From NCBI GenBank assembly GCA_932521025.1, contig OW051468.1:1674064-1738063 (forward strand): a stretch of 64,000 nucleotides of DNA, in the 5' to 3' direction. The notes under the pieces are model-generated. The model searched no databases. It was not told where the DNA came from and worked only from the letters and a program-made list of their open reading frames with translations. This DNA is from Oscheius onirici (taxonomy: Eukaryota > Nematoda > Chromadorea > Rhabditida > Rhabditidae). Positions 48,263 to 58,800 of the stretch are shown piece by piece. The position numbers and the translations under genes were made by a program. Each line of letters starts with the position of its first letter. Positions within the stretch are counted from its first letter, which is position 1.

Positions 48263-49763
48263 ATGGCCCAGTGGACGGATCCTTCTCGAACCTTCCTGAT
48301 CCAGGAAATTAGAAGACACCGGATCATCTGGGACAAGGAGGCCGGCTGTAATGACTCAAATCTGAAGTCGACCAAGCTGCAGGCTTTTGGAGAGGTGGCG
48401 GAGACTGTCAATCTGGCCTTTCCGGGCACGATCAAGTATACTTGTGAGTTACTGTCTCTCTGACTCTGTGTCTCTCTCTCTGACTCTCAGACTGTCTTTG
48501 CCTCTCAGTTTTTTCCTGCCTCTCTAACTCTTTATTTTCAGGCGACGACGTCCGATCCCAATGGAAGAATCTCAAAGATACCTTTGTCCGAAAGCTTCGC
48601 TACATAAACGAAGGAAAGTACGCTTACGACACTTCCAAGGAGATCACCTGGAAGTTCTACAAGATGCTCTCCTTCCTGGATGACAGTAAGAAGAAAATTG
48701 TGGAGAATCCGGACGCAACTCATCCCATCTACGATATTGCTGCCTTGCAGAGAGAACATGGACTGGATCTGGTGAAGAGTGAAGTTCTGTTTGAGAACAG
48801 TAATCACAGTGCTTCGAGTTCCGAAGAACTCATTCACAGTCTTTTTGGGAATCAGGTGAGTCGGGAGAGGGACACAGAGTCAGAGACAGTGGGACAGTAA
48901 GACAGAAAGACTGGGAGACAGATAGTTAGAGAGTCAGAAGGACAGAGAGACAGAGGAACAGAGAGTCTGGGAGACAGAGAGTCTGAGATTCTGGTAGTCT
49001 GAGGGACAGAGAGTCAGAGAGTCGAAGACTCAGAGAGACTGACAATGAGAGACAGAGAGTCGGAGACTCAGAGAGACTGAGAGTCAGAGACAGAGGGACA
49101 GAGGGATTGAGAGTCAGAGAGACAGATTAAACCGAGACAGTCAATCTACCGTAACCTTTCAGAACTTTGCCCAGAGAGAGAAAGAAAAGACTCCAAATCC
49201 TCCTGATACTCCTCCCTCTCCGGCTCCCCTTCCACGAGTTGCTCAGAGCAGTCCAGAAAGCTATCCGGCCTCTAGTTCAAAGAACAACGTGTTCAGTAGT
49301 GGAGACGATGAGGAACAGCCGAGACGAAAGAAAGTTTGTAGGAAAATAACTAGTCCAACTGGAGGACAGGACGAGTTTGAGATCTTTGGACAGCTGATAG
49401 CAGCTCAGTTGAGAAGGTGAGTGTCTTTTGAATCATGAGACATTCTGATCAGTATAGGTTACTGTAGGCACAGTCTATAGAATAAGAGGAAGAGATAGGG
49501 TGTACTGTACTCATACACTGACTCTCTGCCTCTCGGGTACCAATATCTGTACTCTCTGACTGTGAGACAGAGGGACAATCTCTGTACTCTCTGACTCTCA
49601 TTGGCTGAAGTCTGTTCAGTTACCGTAATCCAGTAACTATCTCACTCTGACTCATTTTTCCAGAACCGCCGAAGAACACTCCCGAAGTCAGTCGCTCCGT
49701 CTTCAGAAACAACTCAACGACGTCCTCTTCGAGTCCCAGATTGCCCTTCTCGAGCGTCAGTAA
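48263..49763 (+). CDS. MADF-domain transcriptional regulator with C-terminal BESS-like motif
   Basis: Exons 48263-48443, 48542-48855, 49163-49416 and 49664-49763 encode 282 residues. Residues about 9-105 are a MADF (Myb/SANT-like) DNA-binding domain: FLIQEIRRHRIIWDKEAG, AFGEVAETVNLAFPG, VRSQWKNLKDTFVRKLR. A Pro/Ser-rich, then basic linker (PRRKKVCRK) follows. The end, FEIFGQLIAAQLRRT ... RLQKQLNDVLFESQIALL, fits a BESS protein-interaction motif. MADF-BESS proteins are sequence-specific regulators, abundant in nematodes and insects. The exact paralogue cannot be named. Intron 2 is a long GA-rich tract (48880-49130). The ATG directly follows a ttctag acceptor. Confidence 0.85.
48880..49135. repeat. 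Purine-rich GACAGAGAGTC tract in the MADF gene intron
   Basis: About 250 nt made of gacagagag, agagtcagagac and gagactgagag words on the sense strand, with almost no pyrimidine runs. The same type of tract lies in CLN3 intron 2. Confidence 0.85.
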
Positions 49764-49956
49764 ATAGCTAAATTTTCTTTTCATCGATTCTCTACTTACG
49801 TGTTTTCCAAGTCATAAGATGACAGTCACAGAACCTGTGTATATCGAGCTAATAGTGTGATAACTTTAAACCATGGATATTAATTTTTGATAATAAAGAT
49901 TGCACTTTCTATACTCTCTGTCTGACAGAAAAAGGATCAGAGAGACAGAACTCACC

Positions 49957-50160
49957 TGATGGTGTCCCAGCTGAAATTCAGCATCATTCGTCGATGGATT
50001 GGAGGACGAGGCTGGTCTGTCGCTCATCGAGTCGTCCTGTCCAGAAAGCCGACGATCAGCATCGGTGATGGAGTCCATACATCGCAACTTCCTCAGCCTG
50101 TCGAGCCAGCAGTTCCTTCTTTGTCTTCTTCAACTGATTCTTTGACGGCAATGTAGATCT
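49957..50160 (-). pseudogene. Exon related to the relic at 7709-7865; reading frame unclear
   Basis: Minus strand, between an atattcag acceptor (50161-50168) and a gtgagttctgtctctctg donor. One frame, continuous with the exon at 51071-50881, reads STLPSKNQLKKTKKELLARQ then stops after GLHHRC. Another reads MDSITDADRRLSGQDDSMSD and continues PASSSNPST. An extra T shifts the end relative to the 7.7-kb copy (AEF|SWDTI). Either this copy is decayed or two frames alternate. Confidence 0.4.
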
Positions 50161-50183
50161 GAATATAATCTGGTCTCTCTATC

Positions 50184-50854
50184 CAGACATGGCAAACCTA
50201 GCTCGGAATAAGGCCAGCTTCGGCCAAGTGCCGACTTTGCGGCGGCCAAAAAAAAAAATTAATTTCGCATTTAATTCTGATTTTTCTTGGTTAAGAATAC
50301 GTTGTAGGGTAAGATTTAATTATGACATCAAAAAATTACGAGAAAACTGTCGACGAAAAGGGAAGAAGTCAAAAACTTTCCGAAGATTTCAACGAAGTCC
50401 TCGGAAAATCCGAAGATTCTTCCATTTTCGTTGTCAGTTTTCTGTTTCTCGTAATTTTTTGATGACATATATAACTCTTACCCTACAAAGCATTTTTTTT
50501 AAAAAAGGGTTTATTCGCGTTGATCTACGGTGGTTCCCGTGTGCGAAAATACGCTTCTCCTGGCGGTAGATGTGAGTGGAGGGTTAAGATCCGAGCTTCT
50601 CCAGTGCTAGTTGGACCGGGACAGGCTAGGCTGGCGAGAGATGCCAGGGTAGACTACCTTCGTGTACTACCACCCGGGATTGAACTTGCGATCGCTTTCT
50701 CCATAGATTGTCATCCTATCCACTTGACTATCCGGGCCCCGCTTTTTTTTCCAAAGCATTTTTAGACAAGAAAAATCAGAAATAAATTTTTTAGGGTGTC
50801 ACAAAGTTGGCACCTGGCCGAAGGCTTGATTTCGGGCCAGGTTTGCCATGCCTG
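50184..50854. mobile_element. hAT-type element, about 671 bp, with a nested tRNA-like relic
   Basis: Ends CAGACATGGCAAACC and GGTTTGCCATGCCTG are inverted repeats. Both flanks carry CTCTATC (50177-50183 and 50855-50861). Interior words (tttgcggcggcc, atttcgcatttaattctga) match the 46.1-kb element and the termini match the 9.15-kb element. A second, internal inverted pair (aaaaattacgagaaaact / tttctcgtaatttttt) is present. It lies in an intron of the minus-strand gene. Confidence 0.85.
50668..50740 (-). repeat. tRNA-like relic inside the hAT element
   Basis: Minus strand: GCCCGGATAGTCAAGTGGAT start and AGTTCAATCCCGGG near the end resemble a tRNA, but the T stem and anticodon arm do not pair. 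Probably a tRNA-derived insertion. Confidence 0.4.
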
Positions 50855-50880
50855 CTCTATCTAAACAAAAAAACTCACCT

Positions 50881-51404
50881 ATTGACAGTGTCCGTCCTCT
50901 CGATCTGCTTCTCCTCCTGGCGGTCACAGCACTCTTCTTCCGAAGGAACTGCCATCTCTAGGTCGTTTATTCGCTGTCTGAGCAGTTCTTCCGTTTTCAT
51001 CTTTGCAGCTCCGGCATAATCTTCTCTTCCTCCTCCACCCATTCCGCCATAGTGTGAAGCTTTAGCAGAGCCTAAAAAGAAATACTGGACACATTTGAAA
51101 ATCATTCTTACAGCAGCTGCTTTCATCGTCGACATGCCTTCCAGATACTCCTAAAACAAATTGTCAGCTCGCGCAAACGTCAACCTTACAGTAGCTACCT
51201 CCTACGTTACGAAGTTCTCCAAAAAGATCTAAAACAAATTGTGAGCGACAGCCAGAAACTTCTTTTTACCTTAAAGTAGGCATTCTGCTTGTTCCGGAGA
51301 AGATGAAGAATCATCAGCTGCCCTTCTTGCGTCGCAGACATTTTGGAAAAAGGCGCGAGCGCCGACTCCATCTCCAATTTGAAAGCATGTAGCGTCGACT
51401 CCAT
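50881..51404 (-). CDS. Unknown small protein; two alternative frames fit the exons
   Basis: Exons 51404-51270, 51230-51213, about 51167-51129 and 51071 onward join in phase from MESTLHAFKLEMESAL. They read through QLMILHLLRNKQNAYFK and EYLEGMSTMKAAA to a stop after EWVEEEEKIMPELQR (88 residues). The same exons 2-4, with a different donor for exon 2, are open in another frame: LFGELRNVGG, VSGRHVDDESSC, ASHYGGMGGGGREDYAGAAK, ELLRQRINDLEM. That frame continues into the exon at 49957-50160. I cannot tell from sequence alone which is used. The gene is divergent from CLN3. No family recognised. Confidence 0.4.
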
Positions 51405-51638
51405 GTCCCAGTTGAGAACTGAACTTCTGCTTTTTTAAAATCTCAATTTATTGAAAAAAAATTCTTGTCGAAACTTGTCAAAACTTGTCGACAAGTTTCG
51501 GCTTTCTCTCTACCTTCCAATGCAACGTGGTTTCTCCCTCTGTCGGTCGCGATAAAAGACTGCCGGGAGCTACTAAGTCTCAGTGCTAAAAGACACTATA
51601 ACAAGCGTTCTGATAAGAGAAACAGTCTCTCCCGCCAG

Positions 51639-53768
51639 ATGACTTTGAAAAGCTGGTGGGCAGCCAACCACACGACTGTCAGGAATGTTGCTGCCTTCTG
51701 GTTAGTTTTTTTCTTCTCTCACTCCTAGTTTTTAGGTTATTCGGTCTCTGTAACAACTACGGCTATGTAATTATGCTCTCGGCAGCTGAGGATATCATGG
51801 ACAACATTCAGAACAAGCCCGTCGACCACAATCGGACTCATTGTCAAGAAGATGTGTCTGACTGGAAGTGTACTTCCAAATCGACTGGATCAGTTCTAAT
51901 TGCGGATAATTTGCCGGGACTGATCTGTAAACTGACTTTTCCATTCTTCATGCATAGGATTCCGTTTGGGTAAGTCTGAGAGACTGAGGGACAGAGGGAT
52001 AGAGAGTCAGAGAGACAGATAAACAGTGAGAAAGAGTCAGAGACAGAGAGTCAGAGACAGCCAGAGACTGAGAGTCGGAGAGTCAGAGAGTCAGAGTCAC
52101 AGAGACAGAGAGACAGAGAGAGATGGACAGAGAGTCAGAGAGACAGTCTCTGTCCTTCTATCCTTCTGTCTCTCTGTGTCCCTTCACAGAGAGACAGAAG
52201 GATAGAGAGGCAGAGAGACAGAGTTCTGAACCGATCTTTGTCTCTTGTCCGCAAAAACTAGTGGAAACAGGCGTAATCTCGTTTTTATTTGACAGGGAAC
52301 AGGAAAAGATAAGAGACCTAATGGAAATGAGTACATTTTTCCTTGATTCATTGAAATTGTTCAGAAGAAATAACCTTTTCAGACTGCGCCACTCTCTGAT
52401 CGTTGCCCTTCAGACCAGTAGTTATTTCATTGTGGCCTACTCGTCCAGTGTGGCTATGTCGCTGACAGGAGTGGCCATTGGGAGTCTCGGTTGTGGAATT
52501 GGAGAAATCACCTTTCTTGGATTCTCTTCGTTCTTTTCAGCGTGGGTTTTTATTTGCAAAAATAAAAAGAAGGGGAGGATTCGAACCCTTGACCTTTTGC
52601 TTGAAAATCCGATGCTGCTTAACCCACTGCGCCATCCCGGCAAAGTTTTGAGATCCAAAATTTAGGAATACAGTAGCCGCATGGTCTTCTGGAACTGGTG
52701 GAGCGGGGTTAATTGGATCGTTTTCTTATGCCTTCTTGACCCAACCAAACATGGGGAATCTCAGTCCGAAAGTGGCGCTTCTCGTCCAGCTCTTCATTCC
52801 GGCGGTGTTCTTTGTAACGTGGGTCTTTTCCGAGTCAGAACTTGAAAGAAATCCTAGATACTGGTTCGTTCTTGAGCCTCCAAAAGAGGTGTACAGTCCT
52901 GGTATCAACCCAAAGACCTGGATTGTTCCCGCAAATTTCTACAATGAGCGAAAGGAGACAGTTCTGGAAAGTTCTACAAGTCGGAAGGTGACGGACTGCT
53001 CTGGAGAGAGTCAGACCGAAGAAACAGTTGTGGAACTGGATCCGAGGAAGATTCCTCAGAGGAAACTCAGCTTTTTGGAAAGGATCACACTGATTTTGGT
53101 AAGGGGACAGTAGCAGGAACAGTCACAGTCACAGTCTCTTTACATTTTCAGCCTCTCCTTCATCTGATGATCCCCGTCGCTCTTGTCTACGTCGGAGAGT
53201 ACATGATCAACCAAGGATTGGTAAATCTGACTCTCTACAAAACAGTAATGTTTTCCAGACCCAATTGATAGTATTCGACTGTCACCAAGGCTTTGGTCTT
53301 TCAGTCAACAGTCAGTACAGATGGTACCAGGTCCTCTACCAGTTGGGCGTCTTCCTGTCCAGGTCTTCTTCCCGTCTCTTCCTTCTGCCTCAATGGTTTC
53401 TCTATCTCCTGCCTCTGTTACAGGTGAAATGATCGAAAACTATAGAAATGGGATTTCAGTTCGCAAACATGACTTTCTTCTTATTTGATGCAATCTACTG
53501 GTTTGTTCCGAGCATTGGTATTATCTTTGCTCTGATCATTTTTGAGGGACTTTTGGGAGGAGCGTCTTATGTCAATACTTTTGCTAGGATTCATAAAACG
53601 GTCAGTTCTGTCCCTGTCCCTGTCTCATCCTCCCTCTTCCAGGTCGCTCCAGACATCCGAGAATACTCCCTCTCTATCGCCTCCGTCGGTGATACCATCG
53701 GAGTCACCGCGTCTGGCTTCATAGCCATTCCATTGCATAACTGGGTCTGCAGCATACAGAAGTATTAA
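51639..53768 (+). CDS. cln-3: CLN3/battenin lysosomal membrane protein
   Basis: Exons 51639-51700, 51736-51969, 52383-52541, 52666-53098, 53152-53220, 53259-53423, 53460-53600 and 53643-53768 encode 462 residues. Family blocks are in order: WLFGLCNNYGYVIMLSAAED near the N-terminus, GEITFLGFSSFFSA, AAWSSGTGGAGLIGSFSY, GEYMINQGL, YRWYQVLYQLGVFLSRSS and EGLLGGASYVNTF. About ten transmembrane helices are expected. Battenin is an endolysosomal MFS-like protein needed for glycerophosphodiester clearance; its loss causes juvenile Batten disease in humans. The nematode has several cln-3 paralogues and I cannot say which this is. The ATG is flush with a cccgccag acceptor. Intron 2 is a GA-rich tract and intron 3 holds a tRNA-like relic. 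Confidence 0.93.
51975..52225. repeat. GACAGAGAGTCAGAGAC tract in CLN3 intron 2
   Basis: Long imperfect purine tract, including a small inverted copy (tctctgtccttctatccttc against agaaggatagagaggcagag) that can form a hairpin. Confidence 0.8.
52567..52640 (-). repeat. tRNA-like relic in CLN3 intron 3
   Basis: Minus strand: TGGCGCAGTGG (A box) and GGTTCGAATCC (perfect B box), preceded by GCCGGGA. The T and anticodon stems fail to pair, so it is read as a tRNA-derived element, although the Pol III promoter is intact. Confidence 0.55.
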
Positions 53769-54079
53769 CAAGACAATGAATATTTTATTTCCTCTCTGTG
53801 CAAAAATACAGCATCTACTACTTTCCTCGAAAACAATCAGAAGAGAGAGGACAAAGCTAAAAAATGACAAGATCAAGTGACATAGGGACGAACCGAACTG
53901 AAAGAAGGAGACTTTGTGCACGAGAAGGAATAGTCAATAAATTAAAAACGGAAAAATGTATTGCTCTCAAAGTGTTCACAGGTTTTTTGGGTATATTCTG
54001 TCTGGGGAAAACCTCAATGGCAGGGGTGGGGCTGGTCAAAATGCAACTGGTTACCGTAATCTCTATTAGAAGTACTCCT

Positions 54080-54225
54080 ATACTAAAATAGTTTTTTCGG
54101 ACCGAAAACAGCATTTTTCAAAGTTTTGATGTTCTACAAAGTTGTAGACATCAAAACTTTGAAAAAGATGAAAATTTCAAAAACTCGTTTTCGACCCGAA
54201 AAATGCAATTTTAGTAAAAGGGCGC
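54080..54225. repeat. Palindromic GTTCTACAAAGTTGTAG element
   Basis: The segment aaaacagcatttttcaaagttttgatg ... catcaaaactttgaaaaag is a near-perfect hairpin centred on ctacaaagttgtag. A diverged copy lies at 56320-56440 and shorter pieces at 33920-33945 and 43040-43060. Confidence 0.6.
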
Positions 54226-54276
54226 AATAAAAATAAAGAGTACGGTAGGTAAAATGGCGGGGAGATGGTAAAAGAT

Positions 54277-55839
54277 CTAGCGAAGCGGGACCATAACTTG
54301 AACGTAGCTAATGGGAAAGAGGCCATTTTTGCCGTTTACTCTTCCCTCGAACCAGTTTTCGTCGACTTGGTTCACGAGCTCAATAACCGCTCCCTCCTTG
54401 AAGTCCAGTTCACCGGGATTCTGCGCGTCGAAATCGAAGAGAGCCTTGCAGCAGGGCTTCTGCTGTGCGGCTGGAGTAGCGGCAGGTTGGGCGTAGGCCT
54501 GGAAATTGAAAAATTACCGCCTGTTATCAAAGAAAAAGAAATATGATTCCAAATACTCATAGGATTCGAACTCTCGACCTTGCCGACCTGAGGCGGCGCA
54601 ACTTGGCCCTGCGCCATTGATGCAAGGAGCGGCAAAAAAATTTCGCGGCCCTATGAAGTTTTCGCAAACTTGTAACGATGTTTCTACTTTTGTGCTCTCC
54701 TGTGAACCCAGTAGGTTATCAAAACAAGTTTTCTTACCGGCGGTGGCTGTGCCGCAAACGGATTCGGCGCTCCCGAGCCATTTTGTGGATAAGCATAGGC
54801 GCCGGTCGAGGACGAACTCATGGACTGGTTGTCCGGAACGGGAGATCGGCTTCTGGGAGTACGAGAGGCCAGGACAGAGGCTGGGATGTGGTCAGGACGC
54901 GTCCTGGAGGAAGCGTCTTTTATCCTAAAAAATACACCTAACAAATACAAAAATACACTTACCTATAAGCCAGCTGACTCTGGAGCTGTTCCAAAACTTG
55001 AGTGGTCTGTCTATGAAAATCCAGCTGGGCATCAACCAGAGCTCGAAGCTGACTGATCTGTTCCACGTCGTTCGTGAGCACATTGTACATTGCCATCTCC
55101 GCTAGTCTTTTAGATTCTTCTAATTTCTCCTCAGCCTGGATCATCTCATCGTCCCGACGCTGCTGTCGTCTCTTGCAGTCGTAGTCAAGACGACGACCCT
55201 TCAGCTTGGTTCGGTGGTGCTGGAATTATAGAGTTTAAATGAGTCTCTCTGTCTCTCTGTCCCCCTGTCCCTCTGCCAACTCACATTAACATCCTTGAGC
55301 TCATTGTTCTGGAGATGAGTCATCGGATCCAAAAAATTCTGCTTGACAATGTCTTCCATCTGATACTTGATATCAGCCATTTGTCTGTAAGCCTCTCCTG
55401 TATCGCCAAGAGCTTTTCCAAGATCACTGTTGTCTCCCAGCCGCTGACCGAATTTGGTCATGGTCTCGGCCAACATTCCCTCGGTCTGGGGGTAGGGAGA
55501 GGTCTTAGCCGTACCAGAAACCTTTGATAGAGCTCCCATTGTGGTAATTTTGGCTCGGGTTGCTGAAATTAAGGGTGGAAAAGAAAAGAACAAAAGAATT
55601 TACCTGGATTTGGTTGGAGGTACTCCCCGACTCCAGCAACAAGAGCTGTGATGAGTTCATATGTTGTGTCGACATTCTTCTCCATGTCATTGTAGGCATC
55701 GTCGAGTCTAGTAGCTTCCGCTGCTCCGACTGTTTCGGAGAGATACTGGAATTGAAATAGTTATTAGTGACAGGGACAGGGACTCTTGACCTACCTGATT
55801 GGCTTTGTTAAACTGCTTTCGCAGTCCGGCAAACGACAT
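54277..55839 (-). CDS. unc-57: Endophilin A
   Basis: Exons 55839-55795, 55745-55604, 55562-55285, 55219-54963, 54924-54738 and 54498-54277 encode 376 residues. The N-terminus MSFAGLRKQFNKANQYLSE is the amphipathic H0 helix. The BAR domain continues through EYLQPNPATRAKI, YPQTEGMLAETMTKFGQRLG, VKQNFLDPM and KGRRLDYDCKRR to about residue 250. A Ser/Pro-rich linker follows, then a C-terminal SH3 domain (CKALFDFDAQNPGELDFKEG, NWFEGRVNGKNGLFPISYV). Endophilin bends membrane and brings synaptojanin and dynamin to clathrin-coated pits, mainly at synapses. The intron at 54737-54499 contains a tRNA-like relic. The CLN3 gene is convergent, 509 nt away. Confidence 0.97.
54549..54623 (-). repeat. tRNA-like relic in unc-57 intron
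   Basis: Minus strand: TGGCGCAGGGC and AGTTCGAATCC at tRNA spacing. The D stem (GCGC/GCGC) pairs; the T stem does not. Confidence 0.5.
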
Positions 55840-58800
55840 TTTTTATCTAAAAAAAAGATTGATCAATGAAAGATTAGAGAAAAAGGGAAAGAGAATATTG
55901 TGTGTGCACGTGTGGGAGCCTAATAAGCGCCGAGAGCAACTATGGGTCTCTCCCTCTCTGCCTCGTTGCATAATGAAATATTAACAGGGCTGATGAGCGC
56001 GGGAGGGTGTCTGGCTTGAAGAAAATGGCAAAATGGAAAGTTGTCTCTAGGATGAGAGAGAGAGAGGATTAGGATCGATTCTAGTAGCGTAAGCCCCCTG
56101 GATAGGAAGTGAATTGGATTAGAGGGACCTGGTCTGGTCAGAGATGGGCTTCTGGGGAGTGGGAAAGTGGAAAATTGGATGAACGCAGAGCTGGCAGACC
56201 GAAAATAGAACGTTCTGGAAAGGTTTTGGCTTGAAAAATAGAGAAATAGTGACACAAGAGCCTATATTTGAAGCGCACCCTTTCAAAAGTACGCAATTGC
56301 GTACGCGCCTTATTTCAGACTGAAAACAGCATTTTTCAGCTTAACATTGTTCTGCAAAGTTGTAGCTCTGATCAAGAGCTACAAGTTGGTAGAACACGAA
56401 AAATTCAAAAAATGTCGTTTACGACCCGAACAGCAGGATGCCACATTGTCATTGTCAGTAGCATCATCGCTCTGGATCTCTCTCTCAGCTGGACAAATAG
56501 GCTTTTCCGACAAAAAAGTGAGATCAAATAGTTTAAAGGACTGCCTTTTGACACCAGGAACCAAAAAAGAGAGGCGACTAAAGTGGGTGTCAGGGAACAA
56601 TGGCCCGGACCCGACCCAACGCTTCAAATTACGGAGACTGCCAGGATTGAATGACGCCGGAGTGACGCCAGAATTGGAAGACGAGAGCCTGAGAGGCTGG
56701 TAGCAGAAATTGGAAAAGAAAGGAGGTGTGATAAGATAGGGCTTGCTCTGGAACAGTAGTGTGAATGGGGAAAAGAGTCACTGTCTCTGTCACTCACAAA
56801 ATGAACAAAATTTCAAGAAAAAAGACAAAAAATATAGAAAAGCGAGCTGCCATGATTGGAAGATTGCACTCCAGAGACAAAAGCGAAAAAAACAAGGTGT
56901 TCGTTTTCCCAGCAGCGATAGCTCAAAATCGATAAAGTGAGAGAGAGAGAGAGGTGTGGCGAGAAAACGGACGACGGAGCAACTTTGTTCGGCTGCGGCG
57001 GCAGTTCTCTGCCGCCACGTTTGAACTTGAACAATGGAGAGAAATCAAAAGATGACTGATAGTCTCAGGAGAAACATGTGTTCCGAAGGAAAACTGGTTC
57101 ATAATAAGGCAGTTACAAGTTCGGGTTGACCCTGAGAAAATTAGAGAGGGAGGCGAGGTCAGATTAACTGGTAGGGGAGAAAGAGAGTCTGAATGACAGA
57201 GAGACTCTGGAGAGGAAAAGAGGGACAGGGTGATTGGAATAAGGGTTTAGTCAAGACACTGGAAGTTGACTCATACTGTCTCTGTCTCTTCCCAGTCTCT
57301 TACTGTCCCTGCTTCTGTATCTCACTCTCTTCCAGACGCTCATTCTTGACCAGAAAATAACTGAAAAAAAGAAGAGTGGGTAGAGACAGAGTGGCTGGAA
57401 ACAGAGAAGGTTATCTAGGCAGTTGACGGTCTCTGTCCCCTTCAGTCCCTGTCTCTCACACTCTTGACTGGAAGAAATCTTCTAGATAGACTCATACTGT
57501 TCTTCTCGTTGTCTCTCTATTCCTTTCTGTACCTAACTCTCTAACCCTTTTTCTCATTTTCTTCCAGCCTCTCACCAAGAAAGGGAAAGAGCATGGAGAG
57601 ACTGGAAAGAGGGAGTGGTCTAGTCACTGGAAGTTGATCTTTGTGTCTCTAATCCCTTATCCCCCTCTGTCTCTCTCATTGTCCGAAAGACCATGAGAGA
57701 GTGACATTTCGCTTCTTTCCTTTCCGTTCTACAACCCTCCGTTCCCTCCGAAAGTGGTCGTTGTGCGGGCGCAAAAAGCTCCTCTAATAGCCACTGAAAG
57801 CTCAGTTGGGACACAAGGACGAAATGGATATTGACTCGGCACATTTTGTGCTTGACTACTGATGAATGGGAAGTCATAAGAGAGAGAGAGAGAGGGGAGA
57901 CATTGATCAGTACATATGCGGGACTGGTAAACATGTCTAAATTTGGGAGAATGAGGTTAGTAAATGACAAGAGACGGGACAGGAGCTGGATAGGGAGACA
58001 CAGGGTGAGAGACAGTAACTGAACTGGAGTCTGGAGAGAGACAGAGTCTGCAACAGTTCAGTAGAGAGTCAGAGCGAGAGAATAAGAGATTCAGAGTGAG
58101 AGACAGTGACTGAGCAGAAATATGGTGAGAGACAGTAACTGAACTGGGACAGAGTCTGGAGAGAGACAGAGTGAGAGTCTGTAACAGTTCGACAAAGGGT
58201 AAGAGTTAGTGAGAGACAGTAACTGAACTGGAAGTGAGAGTGCAGTTCAGAAGAGGCAGAGTACGAAAGATAGAGGACTGGATAGTAGGGTAAAATACAG
58301 TAACATGACAGTCCAAGGAAATAGAGAGGGAGAAAGAGAGACTGTGAGTAAGAGTCAGTTCCCTAAACTAGAAAGAGAGTGAAAAAAACCCATTATGACC
58401 CAAAGAGAGCGACTGAGAATGGCTCTCGCGGGCTCTGGCATAAAGGTTCAATAAAGGCGTGGTTGCTCTCTCGGCGCCCCGTCCATTGGAATAGAACCTT
58501 AATGGCGCGGAGTGCTCTGGAAGTATAAGGAATAGGCTTTCTGCGATTGCGGTGAGTCTGAGGGTGCGCGGGATCGATCCAAAGAGAGAGAGAGGGGAAC
58601 CCCTAGAGAGAGAGACAAAGAAAGAGGTAGGGATTTTGGGACAGATGATGATGAGGATTAGAATGACGAGACATGAGTTAGGGCGGGAAGAGGGAGAGAG
58701 AGTTTAATGGGCCGGAAGAACCTCCTTTACTGGATCAAAGGGCGCCAGAATTCGTCATTTGCTACTCCTTTTTGGCGAGATACGGAAAGATGACGTAAAT

